A stretch of 64,000 nt of DNA from Carposina sasakii (lineage: Eukaryota > Arthropoda > Insecta > Lepidoptera > Carposinidae): positions 7,502,001-7,566,000 of the forward strand of contig CP053175.1 in the NCBI GenBank assembly GCA_014607495.2, read 5' to 3'. The translations under genes and the position numbers were made by a program. The notes below the pieces were generated by a model. The model saw nothing but the letters and a program-made list of their open reading frames with translations. It was not told the DNA's origin and ran no database searches. This document shows positions 51,690 through 61,976 of the stretch, piece after piece (the stretch's first letter is position 1; each line of letters begins with the position of its first letter).

Positions 51690-51906
51690 AATACTACAGC
51701 TGTTTCTCTTCCCGGGCATACTGTACAAGTCAGTAGAGGGACAAGAGGGTCTTGGTGTTTTGTAGGCGATGGGCTGGCCACCTGTCACTACTAACCGAAC
51801 TTGTACATCTCAACTATACCCTCAAAATTGGTCAGAAGTGGCACCATGTGGTTCTATCGACCCTTTGTGCTCTGGCTACCCCGTAAGGGATAAAGGCGTG
51901 ATTATA
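51690..51906 (+). mobile_element. SINE-R2, full-length
   Basis: ATAATACTACAGCTGTTTCT to AAGGGATAAAGGCGTGATTA. Confidence 0.7.
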
Positions 51907-51951
51907 ATGTATCTATTAAACAGCATTGCACAATTTAGTCTATCAGCATAC

Positions 51952-52110
51952 AAACATCAGCCTATTGCAGTCTACTGTTGGACGTAGGCTTCCCCCAGGC
52001 CACAAGGCAGGCGGGTTGGTGACCGCAGTGTGATTTTCGGACTATGTTGTCAACACGGAGGCACTGTTGCCCTCCTCCCGGAAACTCTCCAATCGCTTCT
52101 TACCCACTAG
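51952..52110 (-). mobile_element. SINE-R1, shortened
   Basis: 'cagcctattgcagtctactg' to 'ctcccggaaactctccaatc', with an internal deletion next to 'caggccacaaggcaggcggg'. Confidence 0.6.
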
Positions 52111-52461
52111 CATGGTTTCGACCTGTTACTAGAACTCATTATCATTCAGTAAACATCTTTAGGCTTTGGTTCCTTCGTAACATTTGTACATATATACCTA
52201 CATACATATTACATACATACATACTGGGTGTAAAAAGACAACTTTGTTCTTTTAATACCTCGTATTCTTTGTAACATCACGATAATTTTTTTCTATGGAA
52301 TCACCCCTGGGAAAGCACGGGTTTCCAAGATATTGAGGTCCAAAGTTACATTAATATTATCATTTTTTTTTACATAAATCCATCTGAAATCAGTTAACAA
52401 ACATTTTATTCAAAGATACCATGTCAAAATGTTATAATGTTAGTTTTATAGGTACATAGTA

Positions 52462-53433
52462 GGGGAAGATCGGGTAATGGGAGTCAGTGGGTAATAGTGG
52501 TCACCCACACATCTCCAAAAGTAACACTAATAGAAATGCGTTAAGGATCCTCCCTGCCCGCTCTGTTCCCCTCGCTGTCGCTGCAAGCGTGCCGCGTAGG
52601 TATGGCGACAGCATAGAGAATGAGAGGTGTGTTTTGTTTTTGCGGCTCGCCGATGTAAATTTTTACGGATGCAAAATATACAGTAACTTTCATAGTTATT
52701 GGTCTACTTGTATGTTACTATTTTACGCCCTTACTTGTACATTTGGTGTAATGATTTCCTACTTAAATCCGGAGTTTTTCTAATGTATATTTTGTGTTTA
52801 TTATTTTTTCTTCATAAAATACTTGTGGGTAATGAGAATCGGGTGATCCCCATTGCCCGCTAGTGACCACCACCCAAAGAAAAAGATAGGGGAAAGGAAA
52901 AATATACGGGGTGATTTTTGGTCGTCAACGTTCCTCAAATTTACGGAATCTCCTCATCATCATGATCATTTTTCTCCATGGAAGCATACCTGGGAAGTGT
53001 CTGGTTTCCAAAATATTAGGGTCCAAAGTTGAGTAAATAGACTGCGTTTTCTGCATAAATGCACATTGACGCGTGTAGCAAGATTACGCGCGTGCCGAAG
53101 AAGGGGACCGAAAGAGTAAAGAGCAAGATTCTCCAGGAATCAAACGATAACCCTGTATCAGACGTGACGCGATTTGTGTTAGATTTTTGTATGATCCTCA
53201 TTGCCCACAAGGTGACCTCAATTACCCGTAACTTAGTGCAATGGGAGTCAAATCTGTTTTTTTTTTATACTTTTATATTTCCCAAAGATGATTATCAAAG
53301 TGATGATTACTGATCTCAAATTATAGCTAATTAAGTAAATTTTGTTATGAGGCGGTTGCAATAATTTTTTTGTTAATTTTAGCTTTTGTATTCTAATTCT
53401 TGCTTAAGTGACCCCCATTACCCAATCTTCCCC
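52462..53433. mobile_element. MITE-like element, GGGGAAGATCGGGTAATGGG ends
   Basis: Ends GGGGAAGATCGGGTAATGGG and CCCATTACCCAATCTTCCCC are inverted and flanked by TA (52460-52461, 53434-53435). It contains several further GGTAAT/ATTACC motifs and a G400 piece at 52904-53087. Confidence 0.8.
52904..53087 (+). mobile_element. G400 left half, innermost layer
   Basis: ACGGGGTGATTTTTGGTCGT through 'ttgacgcgtgtagcaagatt', then abruptly unrelated sequence. Confidence 0.7.
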
Positions 53434-53599
53434 TACTTTGAACACCAAACGAATACATTGCTTGCAAAAAATGACAGTATTTTTTCATAATTTTTATGTC
53501 GTTTCCCAGGGTTGGTTCCATAGTAGAAAATGATCGTAACCTTATAAAGAATACGAGGTATTAAAAAAACATCGTTGTCTTTTCACACCCTGTATACAG

Positions 53600-53812
53600 A
53601 CGACTCTATTCCCGAAATGGGGTAGCCAGAACTCTAGGATCTCAAAGGAGATACCACACCCACGTTTCGCATAGCGGGGACAGACGCAAATTATTGGTGA
53701 CAACTTGCTAGCTATCGCCTATGAGAACGCCCCTCCTGAGTTCTTTAGTCGACTCTAACGACAGAAAGAGACGCAGCAGATGTATTCTAGTGAAAGCCTG
53801 CATCAGCACAGG
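53600..53812 (+). repeat. R190, full-length
   Basis: 'cccgaaatggggtagccaga' to 'agatgtattctagtgaaagc'. Confidence 0.65.
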
Positions 53813-54139
53813 TAAATTTGTAGGTAAACCATGCACTTTCGATAAATTACCCAGAACTTATCCATTTCGAGACGGAACCCAGTTTTTTATCAAGCCTGGC
53901 TAGACTAAGATAATTAATACATAAGACCGACACCGTGTATAATATTTATCACTTATTACAATCCGAACCAGTGAGCCAGTCGTCGATATATAAATATATA
54001 AGGTTTACGAAAAAGTTTACTTGTGAAGTGCAGTGGACATTTGGATATTTCTATAATGGCTGTTTTTTCCGTTACGGTAGGTTTTTAACTTTGCAGTAAA
54101 TGCGTTAAATCTACCTTTACTTAATTCATTCATTCGCCC

Positions 54140-54357
54140 ATGAATAGCAGCACCCCATGTGTTCCCGTGGATATCGTAAGAGGCGATGGGTTTCCGGGAG
54201 ATAGGCAGCAGGGCCTCCCGTGTTGAGAACATACTCCGAAAATCACACTGCGGTCACCAACCCGTCTGCCCAGCGTGGTGACTATGGGCAAAATCCTCCT
54301 ATTTACGGTGTGTCCATAGGGAGGCCTATGTCCAGCAGTAGACTGCAAGAGGCTGAT
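54140..54357 (+). mobile_element. SINE-R1
   Basis: 'ggatatcgtaagaggcgatg' to 'atgtccagcagtagactgca'; the head is damaged. Confidence 0.6.
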
Positions 54358-54459
54358 GTATTAGATATATTACTATCTATTTAGTGCTTAGCTTTATTGA
54401 AATCCGTAACAAACTTCCTGAGATCCTAATCTATCTATACATTTAATAAAAATGTAACG

Positions 54460-54703
54460 GATCGCTGTCTGTACATAGAAGATATATGAGAAAAAATGTT
54501 ATATAGAATTTTTGTCTGTGCGGTTGTGCACGCTTATCTCAGAAACGGCTGAACCAATTCGATGCAGTTTCCAGGAATATATTGGGACCGGTCCCACTTA
54601 ACACACGTGGGTTACTTTTTATCCTTTTTTATGTTATTTTTTAATTTCGACATTTTGTTTTTTCTGTAGTCCACGCGGACGGAGTCACGGGCGTCCACTA
54701 GTA
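54460..54703 (+). mobile_element. Helitron-like, CTAG end
   Basis: 'taacggatcgctgtctgtac', 'tcagaaacggctgaaccaat', ending CACGGGCGTCCACTAG|T. Confidence 0.7.
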
Positions 54704-54805
54704 TTCAAATATGTTTACATTTTCACAAACTTTCGCGCTTATAATATACATATAATAGAGGTAATATCAATATCTTTTGCTTTTTTTGAGGAGTGTAAAA
54801 ACACA

Positions 54806-55017
54806 CGCTTGTGTTCTCGAAATAGCGTAGCCAGAACTGCAAGATCATACAGGAGATCCTTTAGCTACACTTGGCATATATTATGTAAAAAACAGTTACA
54901 AGTTTCTAGCTCAGCGCTCGAGAGTTCTCTCGTTCGCCCCTGAGTTCTTTAGTCGACTCTTACGACATGCACGGAAGGAGATGCAGCAGATGTATTCTAG
55001 TGAAACCTTGCATTATC
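54806..55017 (+). repeat. R190, full-length
   Basis: 'tctcgaaatagcgtagccag' to 'gatgtattctagtgaaacct'. Confidence 0.65.
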
Positions 55018-56459
55018 ACAATTTTTTTGTTTACTTATAATAAATAGCAATATAGGTGCGATATTTTTATTGATTGTCTTTCTTGTTAATTATTACAAAT
55101 AACAATTACTGCTTATCGTGAAAGTTATTTTTTATTTATTTAATGTTTTGTTAATTTCGTTTAAAAAACGGATATAATGAGCACTGACTCAGAATACTAC
55201 CAGTAGAGGTAAAAACTTTCCGCGTTATTACAAAAGAATTTGAAACGTTGTTTTGGCTAAACGTTGCCTAAATTAACGTTTTAAATCACAAGCGGTTTCG
55301 GTTCCAGTCCCACTCTGAAAATATCTAGTAAAGTGCCTATTTTAGTGTTATGATCGGCCAATACCAAATTATTTAACTGCATAGCAACAAAATGCACGTT
55401 TTGTTATGTAAAACACGTAATAAATCTTGTCAGATGTTATTTTAATGTCAGCGTTTGACTCGCTATAGGTATATAGTTTTATAGGTTTCTGGAGGTAGAA
55501 CGTTTAGTGGAACTGTCGAAAATTTACTTCAATTTACATTGCTACGTTAACTATGTTGAAAAAAATTGAAATATGTAACATAATAGGTAAAAGAAAACTG
55601 GCATTATTTTAAGCCTACGTATGTACTTTGATTTCCAAACTCTAGATTGCATAAAAACAATTTGTGGTAAAGAAACTAGTGATAAACATTATCGGAGCGC
55701 GCCTTACTGTCTGAAGGAATTCACCTTTTATCGTCAAATATGATGATGACGATGATGATGGTTAACTTACTGATTCTTACCTAATTCAATTATGTTACTT
55801 CATACTTCACATTCTGTTATTTCTATTAGTTTTTAAAGTTAGGCTGGCCATTACTTTTTAGGTCCATTCTTCTAGGAGCCATTTTTTTTAAGTTGAAAAA
55901 GAAAATTCACGGTCTTTGATGAGATGGCCATGATAAAATTTCCATCTTGGACTTTCATTATTCTTATGGGTGTAACAGCGTGATTTGACGATTTCCTATT
56001 TAATTATTTAGTTTTCATGAACAATAACAAAATCACGCTTATTTGTGCTTGATTTGCATTTTTCTCATCACCTATGTTGATCCTGGCTTACAGGAGTTGC
56101 AGTGGCGGGAATAAATGGTTGACCGATCCCGACTAGGAAAACTTACCTCATAATTTCTCTATGCATTGTTTGTATTTATGATCGTCAAATATGACAGCTC
56201 CATAACACTTCTATCCTCCGGGTTTGTCCTAAATCTTTGAATACACCCAGCATCATTTTGAACTACACCAATATGATTCTAAAACGAGTAATTTTCAAAT
56301 GTGTAGAGTAAATTCAACTATGTACAGTTTGTATGTTTTTGTTTTATTAATAGATGTTTTATTACATAGATATGCTGTTTGATTTCTGACAGGTAGAGGT
56401 CACCTATTTATCTAAAGATGGTGAAACGTCGTGTCAAAATTAATCATGTTATTAAGTTC
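55018..56459. other. No gene or repeat recognised
   Basis: The longest apparently unique stretch in the window: 1.4 kb, AT-rich, without recognisable exons on either strand. Confidence 0.45.
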
Positions 56460-57650
56460 ATATTTATATTCGGATTCAGATCATTTATTTGCATAAATAT
56501 GGGTACATAATGGTGATAATGCAATTGAAAAATTTGCTCCTGCATATTTGCCAGTCATTGGCATGCAAATGTTAGTTATGTTAGTTACACAAAGATAAAG
56601 TTTAATAGATAAAGCTAAAAGTTATTAATTGGTTAATGTTATAAGTCTAGCTAGCATCACATATAATACAGATACTCTAGCATATAGGTTTTTTTTTCTT
56701 TTCTAATTCTAGTAGTAACAAATGTCACATTAATAATAAAATAAAATAGGTCCGCAGGGCAGCTTGTGACGAGCTGTTGGGAGGTAGCGTTCCCACGGAC
56801 CTGAAGTGTTCTCGAGGGAAGACCCTGTTCTCCGGCGCCGGAGTGAGGTCTGACGAGAAACAGTTCCCCCGCCTCTGCCTTGCTTTCGCCGGCCGGGCAG
56901 AGTGGAGTCGCGAGAGCTATGACAGCTCGAGGGTGGACGTGCCCGTCAGTAAATGGCGAGTTGGCTTCGGTTTAAAGTCCAGGGCCACCCCTCCACACTA
57001 GCCGCTCACCAAATGTTGCCCCTTCTGTCGCTCTATGCGTGCGGCCGTCAGGAGGCCCATGAAATGAGTCGGCCGGCGAGTCACCGCCTGCCACCTTTGC
57101 AATTTTGAGACTTGGTTGTAATGGCAGGCGTCCGTTAGTCCCTTCAATAGCCCGATTTTCCAACCCCACCCAAAATTCAGCCCTTAGCCCATGACCTTGT
57201 TCCCATCGCATGACATAGCTCTGCACTCCAATAGTCATGCACATGGCGGGGACCATCGCCGGGTGTATCATATTGTGCGCTCGGCGATGGTATCCGCCAT
57301 GCGTATCCTACACCACATTAAAGTTCTCTTAAAAGGGCCTCTACATCTTGGCTACGGCCCGATGCACGCCTCTCAAAAAAAATAGTAATAATAAAATAAA
57401 TGTGAACAATTTTACAATTATATAGTTTTTGCCAATTTAGCATTCAAAAATTCCTCAATCGAACAGTAGGGGCCATCAACCAAAAGCTTGAAAAGTTTAT
57501 TTTTAAATATATTAATGTCATCAGTCCTGCATATGTTACTTGCTAATTTATTATATACTCTAGGAGCCATGCCAAATACGCTTTTATTATAGCTAAGCTT
57601 CAAAAGATATCCAAATAATAAATAATCCACGAGTGTGGAGATAACCTAGA
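56460..57650 (-). mobile_element. Jockey-like LINE 3' part, split by GCR
   Basis: Minus strand at 57630-57418 reads GYLLKLSYNKSVFGMAPRVY, then FKNKLFKLLVDGPYCSIEEF and a stop: a LINE C-terminus. The 3' untranslated part resumes left of the GCR and ends near 56460 with the 'aataaatgatctgaatccga'-type tail. Confidence 0.6.
56746..57385 (+). mobile_element. GCR with possible 15-bp duplication
   Basis: 'gcagggcagcttgtgacgag' to 'gatgcacgcctctc' and a short A run. TAATAATAAAATAAA is found at 56731-56745 and 57386-57400. Being low in complexity, the duplication is suggestive rather than firm. Poly(A) and duplication fit LINE-driven insertion. Confidence 0.6.
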
Positions 57651-57683
57651 GAACAGCTTAGAAAGTAGATATTTCATATCATT

Positions 57684-58117
57684 TTCATCGTCGTCGTCGT
57701 CAGCCTATTGCAGTCCACTGCTGGACGTAGGCCTCCCCTAGTGTACGCCACATGGCTCGATCTCCCGTTTTTGCCATCCAGTCACTACCAGCCGTCCTCT
57801 TTAAGTCATCGGTCCATCTGGCGCCCAACGCTACGCTTGCCGGGGCGCGGTCTCCATTTGAGATCCCGTTTACTCCACCGTCCATCGGTTCTACGACAGA
57901 TGTGGCCGGCTCACTGCCACTTCAGTCTGCTACATTTCGAGACTATGTCTGTCACTTTGGTCTTCTGCCGGATAACCTCGTTCCGGACTTTGTCCATTAG
58001 CGAGATTCCGAGCATTGACCTTTCCATAGCTCTCTGAGTGACATGCAATCGGTGAGCCAGCCCCACCGTCAGGTTCCACGTCTCGGCTTCGCAAGTCATG
58101 GCTGTCATCATTTTCAT
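57684..58117 (-). mobile_element. RTE-1 LINE, 3' end
   Basis: Minus strand frames read LAHRLHVTQRAMERSMLGIS and DKVRNEVIRQKTKVTDI, then after breaks ARWTDDLKRTAGSDWMAKTG and WRTLGEAYVQQWTAIG-stop. The tail is (GAC/GAT)n. It defines the RTE-1 3' end borrowed by SINE-R1. Confidence 0.8.
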
Positions 58118-58207
58118 ACGAGGGATTAAATAGACTAACTAGTGAAAATTGTTCGTGTAATAAATACGACATGCATATGATATAGTTATTTATGTAACAT
58201 TATATAT

Positions 58208-58431
58208 GATCACGCCTTTATCCTTTACGGGGTAGGCAGAGTACCAAGGGCCGATAGAATCATATGGTGCCACTTCTGACCAATTTTTAGGGCATAGTTG
58301 AGATGTACAAGTTCGGTTAGTAGTGACAGGCGGTCAGCCCATCGCCTACAAAACACCAAGACCCTCTTGTCCCTCTACTGACTTGTACAGTATGCCCGGA
58401 AAGAGAAGCAGATGTAGTATTGTAGTATTAT
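58208..58431 (-). mobile_element. SINE-R2
   Basis: 'gatcacgcctttatccttta' on the left is the reverse tail; the head is near 58431. Confidence 0.65.
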
Positions 58432-58463
58432 GTAAGATTTGAGTTAACTATTATTTATATACA

Positions 58464-58751
58464 GGAGCAATCAGCATTTCATGCATGGTCGCACATGAAA
58501 ATCAGCTATGGTTTGGGCCACATCATGATGGCGATGATTAAAATCGATATGCTAAACGCCCGATCCATGAAGTGCAAGATTATTGTTGTATAGATGTCGA
58601 AGGCGCTGCGCGCGTTTTATTTATGTGTGAAGATGGCGGATTTTTCGTTATAAAACGCTATCTCACTCATTGGATTACAGACTATGACAATGTCAGCGTC
58701 CGCGATGTGCCAATAATCGCTAAAGTCTATGAGAAAATATCACATAAATAA
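58464..58751 (+). pseudogene. Coding-like island with one stop, unrecognised
   Basis: Frame from 58464 reads GAISISCMVAHENQLWFGPH and HDGDD, has TAA at 58539-58541, then NRYAKRPIHEVQDYCCIDVE, GAARVLFMCEDGGFFVIKRY, LTHWITDYDNVSVRDVPIIA and KVYEKISHK with a stop at 58749. The residue mix (many charged and aromatic residues, balanced codons) resembles a real globular protein, and base composition is less AT-rich than its surroundings. An acceptor-like TTATATACAG precedes it. The family is not recognised. It may be an old transferred gene, a decayed host exon or chance. Confidence 0.35.
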
Positions 58752-58876
58752 TAGCAAAAAAATCATACCATCTCTTATGGTATACTTATATATGGTGTCG
58801 GTATATATTATTTATATAATACCAATTCTACAGTTCTGGCTTCCCGATTTTGGAAAGACAGCCGTGTGTATACATA

Positions 58877-59139
58877 TATCATCATCATCATCAGCCTATT
58901 GCAGTCCACTGCTGGACGTAGGCCTCCCCCAGGGCACGCCACAAGACTGCCATGAGGGGTATTTGCCCGTAGTCACCACGCTGGGCAGGCGGGTTGGTGA
59001 CCGCAGTTTGTATTTTGGATAATATTGTCAACACGGGAGGCGCTGCTGCCCACCTCCCGGGAACCCTTAATCGCCTCGTATGATACCCACGGGCAGACAT
59101 GGGGTGGTACGAATTCTACTCTGCCGGCACCACGCGGCC
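58877..59139 (-). mobile_element. SINE-R1, full-length
   Basis: (ATC)n then 'cagcctattgcagtccactg' to 'tgccggcaccacgcggcc'; the cleanest reverse copy. Confidence 0.78.
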
Positions 59140-59322
59140 ACATACATACATAACTATACCTACTTATTTAGAACGGCACGGTAATATTTCCTATTGGATT
59201 CGTTACCAGTCGCTAGACTGTTGTATTTGTGCTCGAAAAGCGGCGGTATGCACCACCAGTTAGCATATTATGTCCCACGTGGTATTTATTATATGTAATA
59301 AATTAATTGTTTATTTATTTAG

Positions 59323-59464
59323 ATCTACTTATTGTCAACAGAATACAGCGTTAGCCTTCATATTCCTCTGCAGCTTCATCCTGATGCAGCAGATAGCAGC
59401 AGGACCCATGTGGCTGGCACCAGACAGTGATGTGTTCACACAGTCCGCTGAATGTCATACCGAT
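59323..59464 (+). CDS. Peptide gene exon A (signal peptide)
   Basis: Acceptor TTGTTTATTTATTTAG and donor GTGAGT. It encodes the hydrophobic core and the first cysteine (ECHTD). Confidence 0.65.
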
Positions 59465-61976
59465 GTGAGTAGACACAGATAGAAAAGAAGATAAAAATAA
59501 CCTTACCCGGCCCCTTATTACCTAACTAGCAAATGCAAAGCGATAGCGAAAATTGTACAAAATTCGCTGATAGCTTGTCAAATTCGTATTACGTAAAATG
59601 AATTTCTAAGGAATTTTGACAGTTCAACGCGAATATTGCGCAATATTCGCTATCGCGCTGCTTCGGCTTTGCTATTGCAAATTAGGTAATCAGGGGGCCG
59701 GTCCCTGTAGCCTCCCATACATGTTCCCACATTACCACGCTCCCAAGTTATGGATTGACAAAGAGTTTTCCAGATTTAATTATTTATTTAGAAAAAAAAA
59801 AAAAAAACTTTACACTTAGTCTTGTCGTTCATTATCGTCTAATCGCCATCTTGCTTTTTAACTTTTTAAAATCCTGTCAGACAAACAACATGCATACACA
59901 TACAGCCAAAACTTTGACGTTTAAACAGTAAAATTGATAAGCACAGAAAAGTCACACAAGGTGCGGTCACGGAGACCGCTGGCAAAATTTTTACTTACCC
60001 TGGCCAAACGCGCGCCCGTACACACTCGTCAAGCGCAAGTACGATGCTGATTAGTGTGTTTAAAATACCACTCACAAATGGACATATTTGAACTTGAAAA
60101 ATCGTTGCGGTCTCTGGGACCCCAGGCAGGTGGTTAAGGGTTAAATCCCACATACATACACAACCTCACGCATAGGCGTATAGGTCCCATAGGGGTAGAT
60201 ACAGACTACTGAGATCTCCATTTAGTACGTTCCAAACACGCCTCATCCACATTCATTAAATTCTTCATACATGCTCGCCGGTTTTGGGTGCTCTTGCAAT
60301 TCCAGAAAAAATTGAGCCAATCACTAACGAACCGTTGACAAAACTTACTGCGATTTATAAAGGTATGTTTTAACACGCAGCGGTCGCGAGTATGACGGAA
60401 TAAAAACAAATATGCACCGTAAAGTGATTACGAGTAACGACCACGTTCCACTAGCGGAAATTGATGAGCTGCATCTCCTTCCGTATTTCTAGTTCTCTTA
60501 GACTACGCTAGTTTCTTCACTGATGTTTGACATCTGTGGGGCACGAACCTTTTTACGCGGCGTAACGCTAGCGACTCGCTAGCAAAATCTATGTGATTTG
60601 ACAGTTTGACGATAGCGTTACGGACTATCGAGAGGTCGGTGCTTACCCCTCTGTCCTCTATCCTACAGTTTTGGATACCCCATTTGAATACGTAAAAAAA
60701 AAATCAAATTATGAAACATGTAGGTAGTTACTTACCAAATACTTATTATTACGAAATTCGTTAATTGCCTAATTAAATATTGATAAATAATCTATCACTA
60801 AGCTCATATTGTATATTATATTTACATGTAAGAAAGTATTATAGAGTTATCGATTTTTATCATACACATGTTTCCAATTCGTCTAAGTAGGTACTAGCAA
60901 CCGCCTTCGTTTGCGTGAGGGGGTACTCGTATTGCACCCGTGAGGAGCCGGGCTGGGTTAGTTATACCTATAAACCTTCCTCTTCAATCACTCTATCTAT
61001 TAAAAAACGCATTAAAATCTATTGTGTTATTTTAAAGATCAAAGTATACACAGGAATCGAAATCGGTTCAGCCGTTTCTGAGATTAGCGTGCACAAACGC
61101 ACAGACAAGCGGACAAACAGACAAAAATTCTTAAAATCATTCTTTTGGGTACTATTGCGTTGATAAAGGTCTCCTATAATATTTTTTCTCAAATATCTTC
61201 CATGTAGGTACAGCGATCCGTTAGATAACTTGGACTTGTTGGCATCCCCAACACAATAATTTAGGAAATAAAAGTTTAAGTTGGTAATTCAGTGTTACCG
61301 TAAGTGTAAACGTAAAAAAAAGAGTTAAAATTGTGCTTCAAGCGGTTTGCGCGTTTAATTTCTACAACAAGAGTTCGAGGTCTTCCACACGAGAATTAGC
61401 CCTCATAGCTATCTGCCCCACAGGACTCAATAAGGGTTTCCTGAAATGGCCTACTTCAGATGGCAACACTCACATACATTACCGCATCATCATTACTTAC
61501 TATTGTTACTATAAAAAGCGGCCAAGTGGGAGTCAGACTCGCGCACGGAGGATTCCGTACACTGACTAGGTAAAATAGGTAGGTTTTTGTATATGCCCCA
61601 CTTAAATATTTATTTTATTTTTTTTTAGTATTTGTTGTTATAGCGGCAACAGATATACATGATTTGTAAAAATTTCAACTGTCTGGCTATCGCGGTTCTT
61701 GAGATACAGCCTGGTGACGGACGGACGGACAGACAGAGACAGCGAAGTATTAGTAATGGGGCCCCTTTTTTGGGTACGGAGCCCTAAAAATGAACGAACT
61801 AAAATCTTTCTTAATTTTATCAACAGGACGAGCTAATGGACCTCTGTCAACGTTGCGCGAAGCTCACAAAGTCCCGAAAAGCCTACCCAGCCTGCTGCTC
61901 CACTGACCTTGAAGCCAGGAAATGGTGCTCAGATTACGTATATTTTGGAAGAAGCCAATATGACTTCTACTCTTAA
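59323..61976 (+). CDS. Secreted Cys-rich peptide precursor, probable neuropeptide
   Basis: Two exons, 59323-59464 and 61827-61976, join in phase 0 (GAT|GTGAGT ... CAACAG|GAC) and give 96 codons plus a stop. Residues ALAFIFLCSFILM form a signal-peptide core, with cleavage likely near QQIAAG. The mature part begins about PMWLAPDSDVFTQSAECHTD and has six cysteines in the order C, C-x2-C, CC, C. It is followed by YVYFGR, where Gly-Arg would give an amidated ...YVYF end, and a short tail SQYDFYS. The exon starts in phase 2, so an upstream exon should supply the start codon; an uninterrupted frame from an ATG at 59270 is a less likely alternative. Family not recognised. Being secreted, it would act outside the cell (inference). 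Confidence 0.7.
59507..59701. mobile_element. Palindromic MITE, CCGGCCCC ends
   Basis: CCCGGCCCCTTATTACCTAA to 'aattaggtaatcagggggcc', third copy of the family. It lies 43 bp after the peptide exon donor. Confidence 0.75.
59702..60129. other. No gene recognised (intron)
   Basis: Intron sequence with an A15 run at 59793; no repeat recognised. Confidence 0.4.
60130..60300 (-). mobile_element. RTE-2 LINE 3' fragment, diverged
   Basis: The reverse strand matches the end of the 27722 copy: 'gagatctccatttagtacgt', 'ttcatacatgctcgccggtt'. The tail is CATA-like. Confidence 0.55.
60460..60700 (-). repeat. R190 split by a MITE
   Basis: 'gagctgcatctccttccgta' on the left and 'gttttggataccccatttga' on the right are reverse R190 blocks, with the MITE at 60537-60650 between them. 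Confidence 0.5.
60537..60650. mobile_element. MITE, GGGG..CACGAAC ends
   Basis: Sister of 40877-40997: 'cgcggcgtaacgctagcgac' and 'gatagcgttacggactatcg'. Confidence 0.7.
60955..61225. mobile_element. Helitron-like fragment
   Basis: 'atcggttcagccgtttctga', 'agcgtgcacaaacgcacaga' and 'acagcgatccgttagataac', as at 17085-17345. Confidence 0.5.
61513..61790 (+). repeat. Lepidopteran AAAAGCGGCCAAGTG repeat
   Basis: AAAAGCGGCCAAGTGGGAGT to 'ttttgggtacggagcccta', with the inner 'ctggtgacggacggacggac'. A common interspersed repeat of moths and butterflies (recognised from memory). It ends 36 bp before a coding exon. Confidence 0.65.
61827..61976 (+). CDS. Peptide gene exon B (Cys-rich part, stop)
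   Basis: DELMDLCQRCAKLTKSRKAY, PACCSTDLEARKWCSDYVYF, GRSQYDFYS and TAA at 61974-61976. Acceptor TTTTATCAACAG. Confidence 0.75.
   Translation, partial: DELMDLCQRCAKLTKSRKAYPACCSTDLEARKWCSDYVYFGRSQYDFYS

Larger units (their letters stand above)
52222..53595. mobile_element. G380 split by a 972-bp MITE
   Basis: ACTGGGTGTAAAAAGACAAC to GTCTTTTCACACCCTGTA. The left part stops at 52461 and the right resumes at 53434. Confidence 0.8.

Noticed and set aside
61333..61569. 78-codon frame in the peptide gene intron
   Set aside because: Starts at GTG, ends within a known interspersed repeat and has no recognisable motif.
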